Shown here: positions 17,255 through 24,786 of the stretch, one piece after another
How positions within the stretch are numbered: the stretch's first letter is position 1
How the letters are laid out: each line of letters starts with the position of its first letter
NCBI RefSeq assembly: GCF_001485215.1
Contig: NZ_BBWW01000001.1
Span: 3,596,001 to 3,660,000, forward strand
DNA: 64,000 nt
Reading direction: 5' to 3'
Origin: Leptolyngbya sp. NIES-2104
GTDB lineage: Bacteria; Cyanobacteriota; Cyanobacteriia; Leptolyngbyales; Leptolyngbyaceae
Translations under genes and position numbers: made by a program
The notes under the pieces: generated by a model
The model's database searches: none
The model's input: only the letters and a program-made list of their open reading frames with translations
What the model was told of the DNA's origin: nothing

Positions 17255-18643
17255 GTGCCTCCAGAGTTAGAGACAATTGAAGCGACGTGGAAACAAGGCG
17301 AACTGCTTGAAGTGACGATCGTGGATTTAAGCGATCGCGGCGATGGTGTGGGACGTGCCGGATCGCGTGTGGTGTTTGTGCCGGATACCGTGACAGGCGA
17401 TCGTGCGATCGTCCGTTTGATGCACGTGAAGCCGAATTTCGCTCATGCAAAGATCCATGAACTCCTTGAAGCTTCTCCGTATGGGGTTCGTCCTAGTTGT
17501 ATCGTGGCGGATAAGTGTGGCGGGTGTCAGTGGCAGCACGTCGATTATGAATATCAGCTTGAGGCGAAACGCAATCAGGTTGTGCAAGCGTTGGCGCGAA
17601 TCGGAGGATTTGATCAAGCAGTGGTTGATCCGGTTTTCAATGTTAGTGAACCGCTACACTACCGCAATAAAGCGACTTATCCGCTGGGAGTCTCGCAACA
17701 TCGACAAGTACAGGCAGGATACTATCAGAAAGGCACTCATCAGATTGTGAACCTTAATCAGTGTCCGATTCAGGATGAGCGCTTAAATCCATTTTTAGCT
17801 GAGATTAAACAAGACATTCAGCGGCAAGGATGGCGGGTTTACGATGAGAAATATCATCGGGGACAATTGCGACATTTGTCTTTGAGAATTGGACAGCGAA
17901 CCGGTGAAGTTTTACTCACCTTGATCACGACTGATCCAGAGTTGCCGAACTTAGAATCTCAAGCGCAGGAATGGTTAGAGCGTTATCCGAATTTAGTGGG
18001 CGTGTCGATCAATCTGCAACGCGATCGCACAAACACAATCTTTGGTACAGAAACATACTGCATTGCAGGTCAGCCCTTCTTGAGCGAACAGTTTGCAGGG
18101 TTAACTTTTCACATTCGAGCCGATACCTTCTTCCAAGTGCATACCGAACAAGCAGAAGCGCTGTTATTCGCGATTGTGGAACAATTGAAATTACAAGGGA
18201 ATGAAACCTTTGTTGATGCTTATTGTGGGATTGGCACGATGACATTACCGATCGCGCAACGAGTCAAAACTGCGATCGGAATCGAAATTCAACCCGAAGC
18301 GATCGAGCAGGCACAACAAAATGCAACTCTAAACGGCATCGAAAATGTCAGTTTTGAAGTGGGATCTGTGGAAAAAGTACTGCAATCTCTTTCTGTTGAA
18401 CCGGATTTAGTCATGCTTGATCCGCCCCGTAAAGGATGTGATGGCATTGTTTTAGAAACGCTCCGACAACAGAAACCTAAACAGATTGTTTACGTCAGTT
18501 GTAACCCTGCAACACTTGCGAGAGACTTAAAACTGTTGTGCGCGGATAATGCGTATCAACTCACACGAGTACAACCTGCGGACTTTTTCCCGCAAACGGC
18601 TCATGTCGAATGTGCAGCATTTCTGAAACGGGTGGAGGAGTAA
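17255..18643 (+). CDS. rlmD: 23S rRNA (uracil-5-)-methyltransferase, RlmD/RumA type
   Basis: A 462-residue protein from GTG 17255. It has an N-terminal TRAM domain (about 10-65), a 4Fe-4S cysteine set (PSCIVADKCGGCQWQH and later NQCPIQ), and a C-terminal Rossmann domain with FVDAYCGIGTMTLPIA, the LDPPRKGCD motif and the catalytic Cys in VYVSCNPATLARDL. The family methylates U1939 (RlmD) or U747 (RlmC) of 23S rRNA or tRNA U54; the exact target base cannot be assigned by eye. Its stop codon abuts the lpxD start with no gap. Confidence 0.9.
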   Translation: MPPELETIEATWKQGELLEVTIVDLSDRGDGVGRAGSRVVFVPDTVTGDRAIVRLMHVKPNFAHAKIHELLEASPYGVRPSCIVADKCGGCQWQHVDYEYQLEAKRNQVVQALARIGGFDQAVVDPVFNVSEPLHYRNKATYPLGVSQHRQVQAGYYQKGTHQIVNLNQCPIQDERLNPFLAEIKQDIQRQGWRVYDEKYHRGQLRHLSLRIGQRTGEVLLTLITTDPELPNLESQAQEWLERYPNLVGVSINLQRDRTNTIFGTETYCIAGQPFLSEQFAGLTFHIRADTFFQVHTEQAEALLFAIVEQLKLQGNETFVDAYCGIGTMTLPIAQRVKTAIGIEIQPEAIEQAQQNATLNGIENVSFEVGSVEKVLQSLSVEPDLVMLDPPRKGCDGIVLETLRQQKPKQIVYVSCNPATLARDLKLLCADNAYQLTRVQPADFFPQTAHVECAAFLKRVEE

Positions 18644-19678
18644 ATGCGGTTTCAGGATTTGGTTGAAAAACTGGGCATATCAGTCACCAGTAGCAGTGAC
18701 ACACCGGAATTAGAAATTACTGGCGTGAGCGCGATCGCAGATGCCACTCCAAATACGCTAACGTATGCAGAAAGCACGAAATACATTGAGCAATTGAAAG
18801 CAACACAGGCGAGCGCAGTGATTCTGCCTGCGAATGAAACATTGCAAGGAATTGCAATCGATCGCGGTTTAGCGTGGATTGTGGTTTCTCAGCCGCGATT
18901 GGTGTTTGCAAGTGCGATCGCGCTTTTTTACCAACCCTACAAGCCTGCGCCTCGAATTCATCCCACTGCTGTTATCGATCCATCTGCTCAGATTGGCGAA
19001 TCAGTTTCGATTGGTGCTCATGTTGTCATTGAATCGGGTGTTAAAGTTGGCAATCACGTTTGTATTCATCCGAATGTTGTTGTTTATCCGGATGTAGTGA
19101 TTGGCGATCGTACAGTCCTTCATGCAAACTGCACCATTCAAGAACGGAGTCAAATCGGTGCGGATTGTGTGATCCATTCCGGTGCAGTGATTGGATCAGA
19201 GGGATTCGGGTTTGTGCCGACTCGTGAAGGCTGGCTGAAAATGGAACAAGCGGGCTACACCGTGTTAGAAGATGGGGTCGAAATTGGCTGCAATTCAGCA
19301 GTCGATCGTCCTGCCGTTGGAGAAACTCGCATCGGACGCAATACTAAGCTCGACAACTTCGTGCAGATTGGACACGGCGTGAAAGTTGGGGAAGCTTGCG
19401 CGTTTGCGGCTCAGGTTGGAATTGCAGGCGGATCGACGATCGGGAATCGGGTGATTTTAGCGGGGCAGGTTGGAGTCGGAAACGAGGCGAAAATGGGAGA
19501 TGGCTCGATCGCTTCTGCTAGAACGGGCGTTCATAGCGATGTGAAATCTGGTGTCACGGTGTCCGGCTATCCTGCGGTTGAACATCGAACATTTCTGAGA
19601 GCTTGGGCGCTCTACACTCGATTACCTGAGATGTATCAAGCGATTAAGCAGATTCAGAAGCGATTAGATGAATCTTGA
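18644..19678 (+). CDS. lpxD: UDP-3-O-(3-hydroxymyristoyl)glucosamine N-acyltransferase
   Basis: A 344-residue acyltransferase that adds the second acyl chain in lipid A synthesis. After a UDP-binding N-terminal domain (about 1-100) it shows left-handed beta-helix hexapeptide repeats (IHPTAVIDPSAQIGESVSIG onwards), the GSEGFGFV loop and the catalytic His in NFVQIGHGVKVG. A C-terminal helix (LYTRLPEMYQAIKQIQKRL) trimerises and binds ACP. It starts immediately after the rlmD stop (TAAATG), so translation is likely coupled. Confidence 0.95.
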   Translation: MRFQDLVEKLGISVTSSSDTPELEITGVSAIADATPNTLTYAESTKYIEQLKATQASAVILPANETLQGIAIDRGLAWIVVSQPRLVFASAIALFYQPYKPAPRIHPTAVIDPSAQIGESVSIGAHVVIESGVKVGNHVCIHPNVVVYPDVVIGDRTVLHANCTIQERSQIGADCVIHSGAVIGSEGFGFVPTREGWLKMEQAGYTVLEDGVEIGCNSAVDRPAVGETRIGRNTKLDNFVQIGHGVKVGEACAFAAQVGIAGGSTIGNRVILAGQVGVGNEAKMGDGSIASARTGVHSDVKSGVTVSGYPAVEHRTFLRAWALYTRLPEMYQAIKQIQKRLDES

Positions 19679-19709
19679 CCGGACAGATGGGTTTTAACTG
19701 AATTGCCTG

Positions 19710-20390
19710 TCAGGAGCGGCGCAGTTCTTGAAGACTCTGGCGAATCAGGGGAATCGTTGAAACTAAAATCAGAACCGCGATCGCTAAACTAATCGCACCA
19801 TCCGCCCACATCCAATGAAAGACTGCAACCGCGATCGCGGCAAAAATCACGCCAATTGCTCCCAACGCATCAGCAACGACATGCAGAAATGCCGCTCGTA
19901 AGTTCAAATCGTGGTCGCTGCCTTGGTGCAGAATCGTGATGTTGATGCCGTTGACAATCAGACCAACGATCGCGGTAATCAACATCGGTAAGCTGGAAAT
20001 TTCAGGGCTTGCAGTTTGGAACCGCTCGATCGCTTCCCAAATAATCCACAGCGAGACGAGAACGAGTCCAAATCCATTCAATAGTGCTGCCCAGGTTTCC
20101 GGCGATCGACTGGGTTTAACGGAAACCGTATTTTCGCCAATCCAACCCCACTGCATCGGAGATTGGGCGATTCGGGTCGCGAGTAGTGCTAACACCAATG
20201 CAAAACAATCGGAAACGAGATGTCCTGCCTCTGCAACCAGTGCCAGACTGTGACTCGATACGCCGATCGCACCTTCTACACCTGCAAAAATCCCTACCAC
20301 AATTAGCGCCGATAAAAGCTGACGCTGTTTAGTTCGGGGATCGTGGACGGGACAGGAACAGTTCACAGAATGAGGAGCGATCATCGGCAT
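19710..20390 (-). CDS. Cation diffusion facilitator family transporter, short form
   Basis: A 226-residue membrane protein with about six helices. The CDF signature is clear: GVSSHSLALVAEAGHLVSDCFALVLALLATRIA in helices I-II and NLRAAFLHVVADALGAIGVIFAA in helix V, giving the H-x3-D metal site. It ends just after helix VI (LRRS), so the cytoplasmic C-terminal metal-sensing domain of full CDF proteins (about 300 residues) is absent. Its N-terminus carries CSCPVHD, a possible extra metal ligand. Metal is probably Zn, Co or Ni. It is the last of three minus-strand genes after thf1 and cynS. Confidence 0.88.
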   Translation of the reverse strand: MPMIAPHSVNCSCPVHDPRTKQRQLLSALIVVGIFAGVEGAIGVSSHSLALVAEAGHLVSDCFALVLALLATRIAQSPMQWGWIGENTVSVKPSRSPETWAALLNGFGLVLVSLWIIWEAIERFQTASPEISSLPMLITAIVGLIVNGINITILHQGSDHDLNLRAAFLHVVADALGAIGVIFAAIAVAVFHWMWADGAISLAIAVLILVSTIPLIRQSLQELRRS

Positions 20391-20458
20391 TTCACGTACA
20401 CAGTGGGATCAATGACTCTGACCAGTGTAGATGAGTTTCCGATGAACGCCCTAAAAAT

Positions 20459-20899
20459 CTACCACTTCTTATAAGGCAGGAATTTACCATTCATCGTGAC
20501 TTTGACGCGATCGCCTTTCGGGTCTTCGATCTTTTCGATGTCGAGGGTGAAATCGATCGCGCTCATGATGCCATCGCCGAATTTTTCTTGGATGACATCT
20601 TTCATCGGCATTCCATAGACCTGCATGATTTCGTAGAATCGATAAATCAGCGGGTCAGTTGGGACAATGGGACCTAATCCTTTGACCGGGCACTGAGTCA
20701 ATTCAGCAGCCAGATCTTCACTCAATCCCAGCGCATTTAATAATTTTGAGGCTTCGTCTTCAGTGGCAGTGGATTGACGATAAAACAATGAAGCGATCCA
20801 AACTTCATCGCGCCCTAGTACCGCTTCGAGGTCGGTGAAAGTCAGCCCTTTCGCTTTCTTTGCGGCTAGGAGTTTCTGTGTAATTTCTGGAATGGTCAT
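20459..20899 (-). CDS. cynS: Cyanate hydratase (cyanase)
   Basis: A 146-residue enzyme from ATG 20899; a longer frame to 21010 adds 37 residues without similarity to the family. It converts cyanate and bicarbonate to CO2 and carbamate, which gives ammonia. The N-terminal helical domain reads [21 protein letters not shown], and the C-terminal catalytic part holds the Arg and Glu of [14 protein letters not shown] and the Ser of [10 protein letters not shown], matching the R/E/S triad. The protein ends in [10 protein letters not shown], the conserved terminus. It starts 107 bp after the thf1 stop. In cyanobacteria cynS is often under nitrogen control; I did not find a clear NtcA site. Confidence 0.96.
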   Translation of the reverse strand: MTIPEITQKLLAAKKAKGLTFTDLEAVLGRDEVWIASLFYRQSTATEDEASKLLNALGLSEDLAAELTQCPVKGLGPIVPTDPLIYRFYEIMQVYGMPMKDVIQEKFGDGIMSAIDFTLDIEKIEDPKGDRVKVTMNGKFLPYKKW

Positions 20900-21006
20900 T
20901 GTGTCTATCAAATTCGGGTCGGTTTTAGTTTTATGCGAATTCGATGACTTGAGATTGTTTCGATCGATACAAATTAGAGGAACGATTTCTCGCTCCTCTG
21001 AATCAA

Positions 21007-21726
21007 TCAAGATTCGGATGTTGCTTCGTCTTTTGGAACTTCTGCTTTGGCTTGGGCGCGTTCTTCGCGTTTCTTGCGATCGGCTGCCAGCGCATCCGCC
21101 ATCACAGCCTGGACTTGCGTCATTTTCTCTAGATTGCTGCGGTACAGTTCTAGGTCTTTCTGCGCTTTATCTTCAGAGATGTTCAACGCCTGGCAAGCTT
21201 GCTTCAGGGCTTCGGTCAGTTTAGCGGCATCTTTGACCGTCTCTGGGCTAGAGGTTTCGATCACGGTGTAAAGACCGACAGCAAAGAGGCGACTGTATTT
21301 GAATTTGGGATTGGATGCGATCGCGCTGAGCGTGTCGCGAAATTCTCCAGATTTTTCAGGAATCAAGACAGAATCCCAAGCGTTCTGAGATGCCGCAGAA
21401 ACCAGACGCTGAGCATCTCCGCGATATTGCTGCGGGTCAGATTCGATCGATCGACACAGCGCATTGAAAATCGAGTCTTTATCCGCTTCAGGGCGATATC
21501 CCTGCATGAAGCGATCGAACGTCGTCACCACACCCAGTGCATAGAAGGGGTCGTAGCGGAAGTCCGTGTTGACGGCAAGCAAGTGCATTTCGACCATTAA
21601 TTCCTCGACCACACGACGGTAAATCGAGTTCACCGGACGGGTGTGGAGGCTGTAAAACGATCGCTTGGTATCAGAAACGGTACGGACACTATTCACGGGA
21701 TTTTTCGGTGATCTACGTTGAACCAT
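21007..21726 (-). CDS. thf1: Thylakoid formation protein THF1/Psb29
   Basis: A 239-residue protein from ATG 21726 ([22 protein letters not shown]); the frame extends to 21798 but the family begins near VRTVSDTKR. The core [20 protein letters not shown] and [17 protein letters not shown] is unmistakable, with a charged C-terminal coiled coil. THF1/Psb29 is needed for FtsH-dependent photosystem II repair and thylakoid biogenesis. It lies divergent from the secreted protein gene at 21838. Confidence 0.95.
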   Translation of the reverse strand: MVQRRSPKNPVNSVRTVSDTKRSFYSLHTRPVNSIYRRVVEELMVEMHLLAVNTDFRYDPFYALGVVTTFDRFMQGYRPEADKDSIFNALCRSIESDPQQYRGDAQRLVSAASQNAWDSVLIPEKSGEFRDTLSAIASNPKFKYSRLFAVGLYTVIETSSPETVKDAAKLTEALKQACQALNISEDKAQKDLELYRSNLEKMTQVQAVMADALAADRKKREERAQAKAEVPKDEATSES

Positions 21727-21837
21727 TGTAAAGGGTAATGGGGGATCGATATTCTTTTTGCCAGGATTCGTCTGCGATCGGGAACTCGAATCTGTCAAAA
21801 TCGTTCATGCCCCTCGTTCTTTCGCCTCAGAGATTCT

Positions 21838-22290
21838 ATGAAAACGGTTGCGATGATCGCTTTTTCGGTTGTGGTTCTGGGTCAAGGAGTGGCTGTTGCT
21901 GCTCTTCCCGATGTGGAAACCTATAATTTTGTAATTAGAAAATACGATCTACTGATGCGTCAGAGTCGAGATGGTTGTGCGTTCTACGCTGATCCAGAAT
22001 TCATCGTGGGACGCAGCGAGAAGCCGAATGGGACTGATAAGAACGTTCGGCAGTTGATTGTGCTACAAACAGCGGATAAAAATAGTGGATCGGGCTGTAG
22101 TGGCGTGTTTCAGTTCCTCTATGCGGATGTGAATTGCAGAACAAATCAGATTATCTATACGGATGGAATTGGTTCTCCGGCAGCTTGGAAAACGACTCGC
22201 TATTCTGATCCAGCCATGTCGAAAAAGATTTGTGCGCTGCCGACAGTTGAGTTTGCCACCCCTACTCAGAATCTGCCGCCTGCAAAGTAG
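21838..22290 (+). CDS. Small secreted protein, unknown function
   Basis: A 150-residue protein with a signal peptide ending at VAVAA-LPDVE. The mature part has cysteines that could pair (DGCAFYADPE, GSGCSGVFQFLYADVNC, KKICALP), pointing to the periplasm. I do not recognise the family. Its 3' end overlaps the convergent VWA gene by 29 bp. Confidence 0.7.
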   Translation: MKTVAMIAFSVVVLGQGVAVAALPDVETYNFVIRKYDLLMRQSRDGCAFYADPEFIVGRSEKPNGTDKNVRQLIVLQTADKNSGSGCSGVFQFLYADVNCRTNQIIYTDGIGSPAAWKTTRYSDPAMSKKICALPTVEFATPTQNLPPAK

Positions 22291-23515
22291 TTTTCGAGAC
22301 GAGTCGGGTGATTTTACGATCTGCTTCTGAGAGTTCCTCACCCGAATTCAGTTGAGTGGCATTGTTTTGTAAAACGGTTGCCGCTGTTCGATCGCCCATT
22401 TGTAGTGCCGTTTTTGCTGCTGTTTGTAGCATTGTGACGGCTCCGTGTCGATCGCCTTGTTTTAATCTCGTTTCAGCGATTTGAGTTTGACGATATTTCG
22501 CGAGTGCCAGAATGCTTTGCTGAACGTTGGCATCGATCGCGGGTTGATATTGCGCCTGAGAAGCAATTTCGATCGGGAATGTTTCAGACACTAACTCGGA
22601 TTGTCCGATCGCTGGGTCGTCGTATTTGATTTGAATTTCAGCGATCGTATTTTTTCCTTCTGGCAATTGATTCATATAAAGATTCGCCAAAATTACACGC
22701 GGAGAATCGATCATCAAATCGCCTAATCGAACGATCGCTAAATCGCCTTCTTGCTGTACGAGAAGTTCGATCGTTTCCGGAGCCACTTGCGCGATCGGTT
22801 TCAATTCCGCTAGTCGAGTTCCGGGAGCGAGAGCCAATCTTAAAAAAGCATTCGTCAGACCGATCGACTGAACGCGATCGAATAATCGCCCAAATTCCTT
22901 GATCGCTTGTTCCGGTTCTTGAATGTACGAGAGCGCACCACAGCCTGCGTCAGCAATTTTTTCTAAAATATCTTGATTCCAATGATCGCCAAATCCGAGC
23001 GAATTAATGGATAAACCGTAGCCAGTCGCGACTTGAGCAAGTTTGACAGCGCGATCGTTATCTCCATGTTCGTTCTCACCATCAGTTAGCACAAACATTT
23101 GAGAAACGGTTTCTTTCTTGCCTTTAGCAGTTTCTTCGATTCCGAGTCGGATACCTTCATCGATCGCGGTTCCGCCTGCTGCTTCGAGTCGCTCTAAGGC
23201 AGATTTCAAACGATTTGGATCATCGACGATTTGATTTGGTAGAAGAACTTTCGCTTTGTGATTGAACGTCACGATCGACAATCGATCTCCGGGAGAGAGT
23301 CGATCGATTAATCTTGCTGCGGCTTGTTTGACGGTAGAGAGCGATCGACCTTCCATCGAGCCGCTTTGGTCGAGAACCAGGCAAAGATTGAGGGGAATAT
23401 CGCGGCGAGTGGAATCGGGGAGGGCTTCGATCGCGATCGAAATCTGACGCTGACTGCTTAACTGCATTGCGTCTAGATGAACATCACTCAGCGCACATTT
23501 CAAACCGACTTGCAT
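22262..23515 (-). CDS. von Willebrand factor A domain protein
   Basis: A 417-residue protein whose VWA domain spans about residues 40-215. The MIDAS metal site is LVLDQSGSMEG (DxSxS), with the Thr in GGTAID and the Asp in FVLTDGENEHGD. A beta-sandwich and a helical C-terminus follow (QQSILALAKYRQTQIAETRLKQGDRHGAV). No signal peptide is visible. VWA proteins of this type in cyanobacteria are often single genes of unknown partner. It ends overlapping the convergent secreted protein gene; a palindromic element lies 85 bp upstream of its start. Confidence 0.88.
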   Translation of the reverse strand: MQVGLKCALSDVHLDAMQLSSQRQISIAIEALPDSTRRDIPLNLCLVLDQSGSMEGRSLSTVKQAAARLIDRLSPGDRLSIVTFNHKAKVLLPNQIVDDPNRLKSALERLEAAGGTAIDEGIRLGIEETAKGKKETVSQMFVLTDGENEHGDNDRAVKLAQVATGYGLSINSLGFGDHWNQDILEKIADAGCGALSYIQEPEQAIKEFGRLFDRVQSIGLTNAFLRLALAPGTRLAELKPIAQVAPETIELLVQQEGDLAIVRLGDLMIDSPRVILANLYMNQLPEGKNTIAEIQIKYDDPAIGQSELVSETFPIEIASQAQYQPAIDANVQQSILALAKYRQTQIAETRLKQGDRHGAVTMLQTAAKTALQMGDRTAATVLQNNATQLNSGEELSEADRKITRLVSKTTLQAADSE

Positions 23516-23599
23516 AAGAAAGCTCCGTCTGTCGAGAACTCAAACATGCCAACAACTACAGCTTATCTCGATCGCCCTCCGCATTCGGATAACCGAATC

Positions 23600-23815
23600 T
23601 TTAGAGGGTGTTTGAAAAGTACATAAAGTTTATTCGCTTCGATTGCATCTCGCCCTGAAATGAATTTCGGGCTAACCGACGAAAGTCTACTGAAGTAGAC
23701 TGGGAGCCAGTTTCAGTCTCTTAGTCCTTTTCAAAGGACTTGCGCCGATTAGCCCGAAATTCCATTTCAGGGCGGGATGTGGCAACGAACGACAACTTTT
23801 CAAACATCCTCTTAG
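23600..23815. repeat. MITE-like palindromic element, copy 1
   Basis: A 216 bp element whose reverse complement is about 90% identical to 57225-57436. It has imperfect terminal inverted repeats (GAGGGTGTTTGAAAAG left; CTTTTCAAACATCCTC right), an inner inverted repeat of about 25 bp (23651-23675 with 23749-23773, core GCCCTGAAAT/ATTTCAGGGC) and two small hairpins in the middle (AGTCTACTGAAGTAGACT and AGTCCTTTTCAAAGGACT). No protein is encoded. It fills most of the 395 bp gap between the VWA gene and the winged-helix gene; I see nothing else there. Confidence 0.88.
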
Positions 23816-23910
23816 ATCAATGCGATCGAGCGTATCTCAAGACTTCCTAGCAGTCTTGAAAATTTGCATTTTAGGCAAAATTGGCTTTTCTTCTTGATCC
23901 AAACTTCAGC

Positions 23911-24465
23911 CTAGCTAACGTTCTCAGGCAATTTTATGGTCACGTTGAACTGACCGGATAGAAATCGCACAGTTTCGATAAAGACCTCTGCCTGATCTGT
24001 CTGCTGGATTACAGGAAGGGCAGTTCCCACGAGCGCGAGAAAATATGCTCTAATCCGTTGCGGTTTGCGGCGATAAGCAACTTTGACTTCGTTCTGTAAA
24101 TCTTCAAGATAAACCGAGGCAACTTCAGCCCGATCGCTGGGTAACTGTTCGACGATCGGCGCAATGCGATCGAGCGCTTCAATAATTAGCCCCATCTCAT
24201 CAACGGGAGCGACAACCACTGGGGAAGGTATTTTTACGATCGTTGCTTTTCCCTTGTCTGTCAAATACGCCCGAACCACTTGAAATTCGCGGGTGGCATT
24301 GTCGTAGACTTTGGCAACTTTGAGATAGCCATCTTCGGACAGCGTATCGAGATAGTAGCGAATCATCTGCATCGAAGAGCCGATCGCGCTGGCAATACCC
24401 TCTCCTGTTGTATTTCCGGCATCAATGATTTCTAAAATGCGCTGTTGTTTTTCGTTCAATAGCAT
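23911..24465 (-). CDS. Winged-helix transcriptional regulator-like protein
   Basis: A 184-residue protein. Residues 1-75 look like a winged helix-turn-helix: EKQQRILEIIDAGNTTGEGIASAIGSSMQMIRYYLDTLSEDGYLKVAKVYDN, with a wing ending in YLTDKGKA. The remainder is helical (MGLIIEALDRIAPIVEQLPSDRAEVASVYLEDLQNEVKVAYR) and may be a ligand or dimer domain. I cannot name the family. It is transcribed away from psbN; the 140 bp between them would contain both promoters. Confidence 0.7.
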   Translation of the reverse strand: MLLNEKQQRILEIIDAGNTTGEGIASAIGSSMQMIRYYLDTLSEDGYLKVAKVYDNATREFQVVRAYLTDKGKATIVKIPSPVVVAPVDEMGLIIEALDRIAPIVEQLPSDRAEVASVYLEDLQNEVKVAYRRKPQRIRAYFLALVGTALPVIQQTDQAEVFIETVRFLSGQFNVTIKLPENVS

Positions 24466-24622
24466 GGAGAGTCGCTCTATCCCTGGCAGGATGTTTACTC
24501 TAGCAAATTCGTCTGATCTTTAGCTAGTGCCAGAAAGCATTCTGAGCGATGTCTGTACAGTCTGTTAAAATTTGTAATAATTTCGTAATACTACTAAGAG
24601 ATTTCTCATGGATTTATCCCAA

Positions 24623-24754
24623 ATGGAACCTGCATTCGCGCTAAATATTTCGATTTGCGCGGCGATCGTTGGACTCACCGGATTCGCGATTTACACCGCG
24701 TTTGGTCCTCCTTCTGCCAATTTGGAAGACCCGTTTGAAGACCATGAAGACTAA
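24623..24754 (+). CDS. psbN: Photosystem II biogenesis protein PsbN
   Basis: A 43-residue single-span thylakoid protein: MEPAFALNISICAAIVGLTG, then FAIYTAFGPPSANLEDPFEDHED, which matches the conserved PsbN C-terminus GPPS-x-x-LEDPFEDHED. An in-frame ATG at 24608 would add five residues; the 43-residue start is the family length. PsbN is needed for assembly and repair of photosystem II reaction centres rather than being a stable subunit. In most cyanobacteria it lies opposite psbH; no psbH is seen in the flanking 150 bp here. Confidence 0.93.
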   Translation: MEPAFALNISICAAIVGLTGFAIYTAFGPPSANLEDPFEDHED

Positions 24755-24759
24755 AAATC

Positions 24760-24786
24760 AGAGGGTGTCAGGTGATGCCCTCTTTC
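24760..24786. terminator. Hairpin between psbN and the alpha-mannosidase gene
   Basis: AGAGGG pairs with CCCTCT around a 12-base loop, followed by TTTCT on the plus strand. It sits between the convergent psbN and alpha-mannosidase stop codons and could serve psbN. Confidence 0.55.

Noticed and set aside
23600-23815. Part of a CRISPR array
   Set aside because: The hairpins are not regularly spaced identical repeats with unique spacers; no cas gene is present anywhere in the window.
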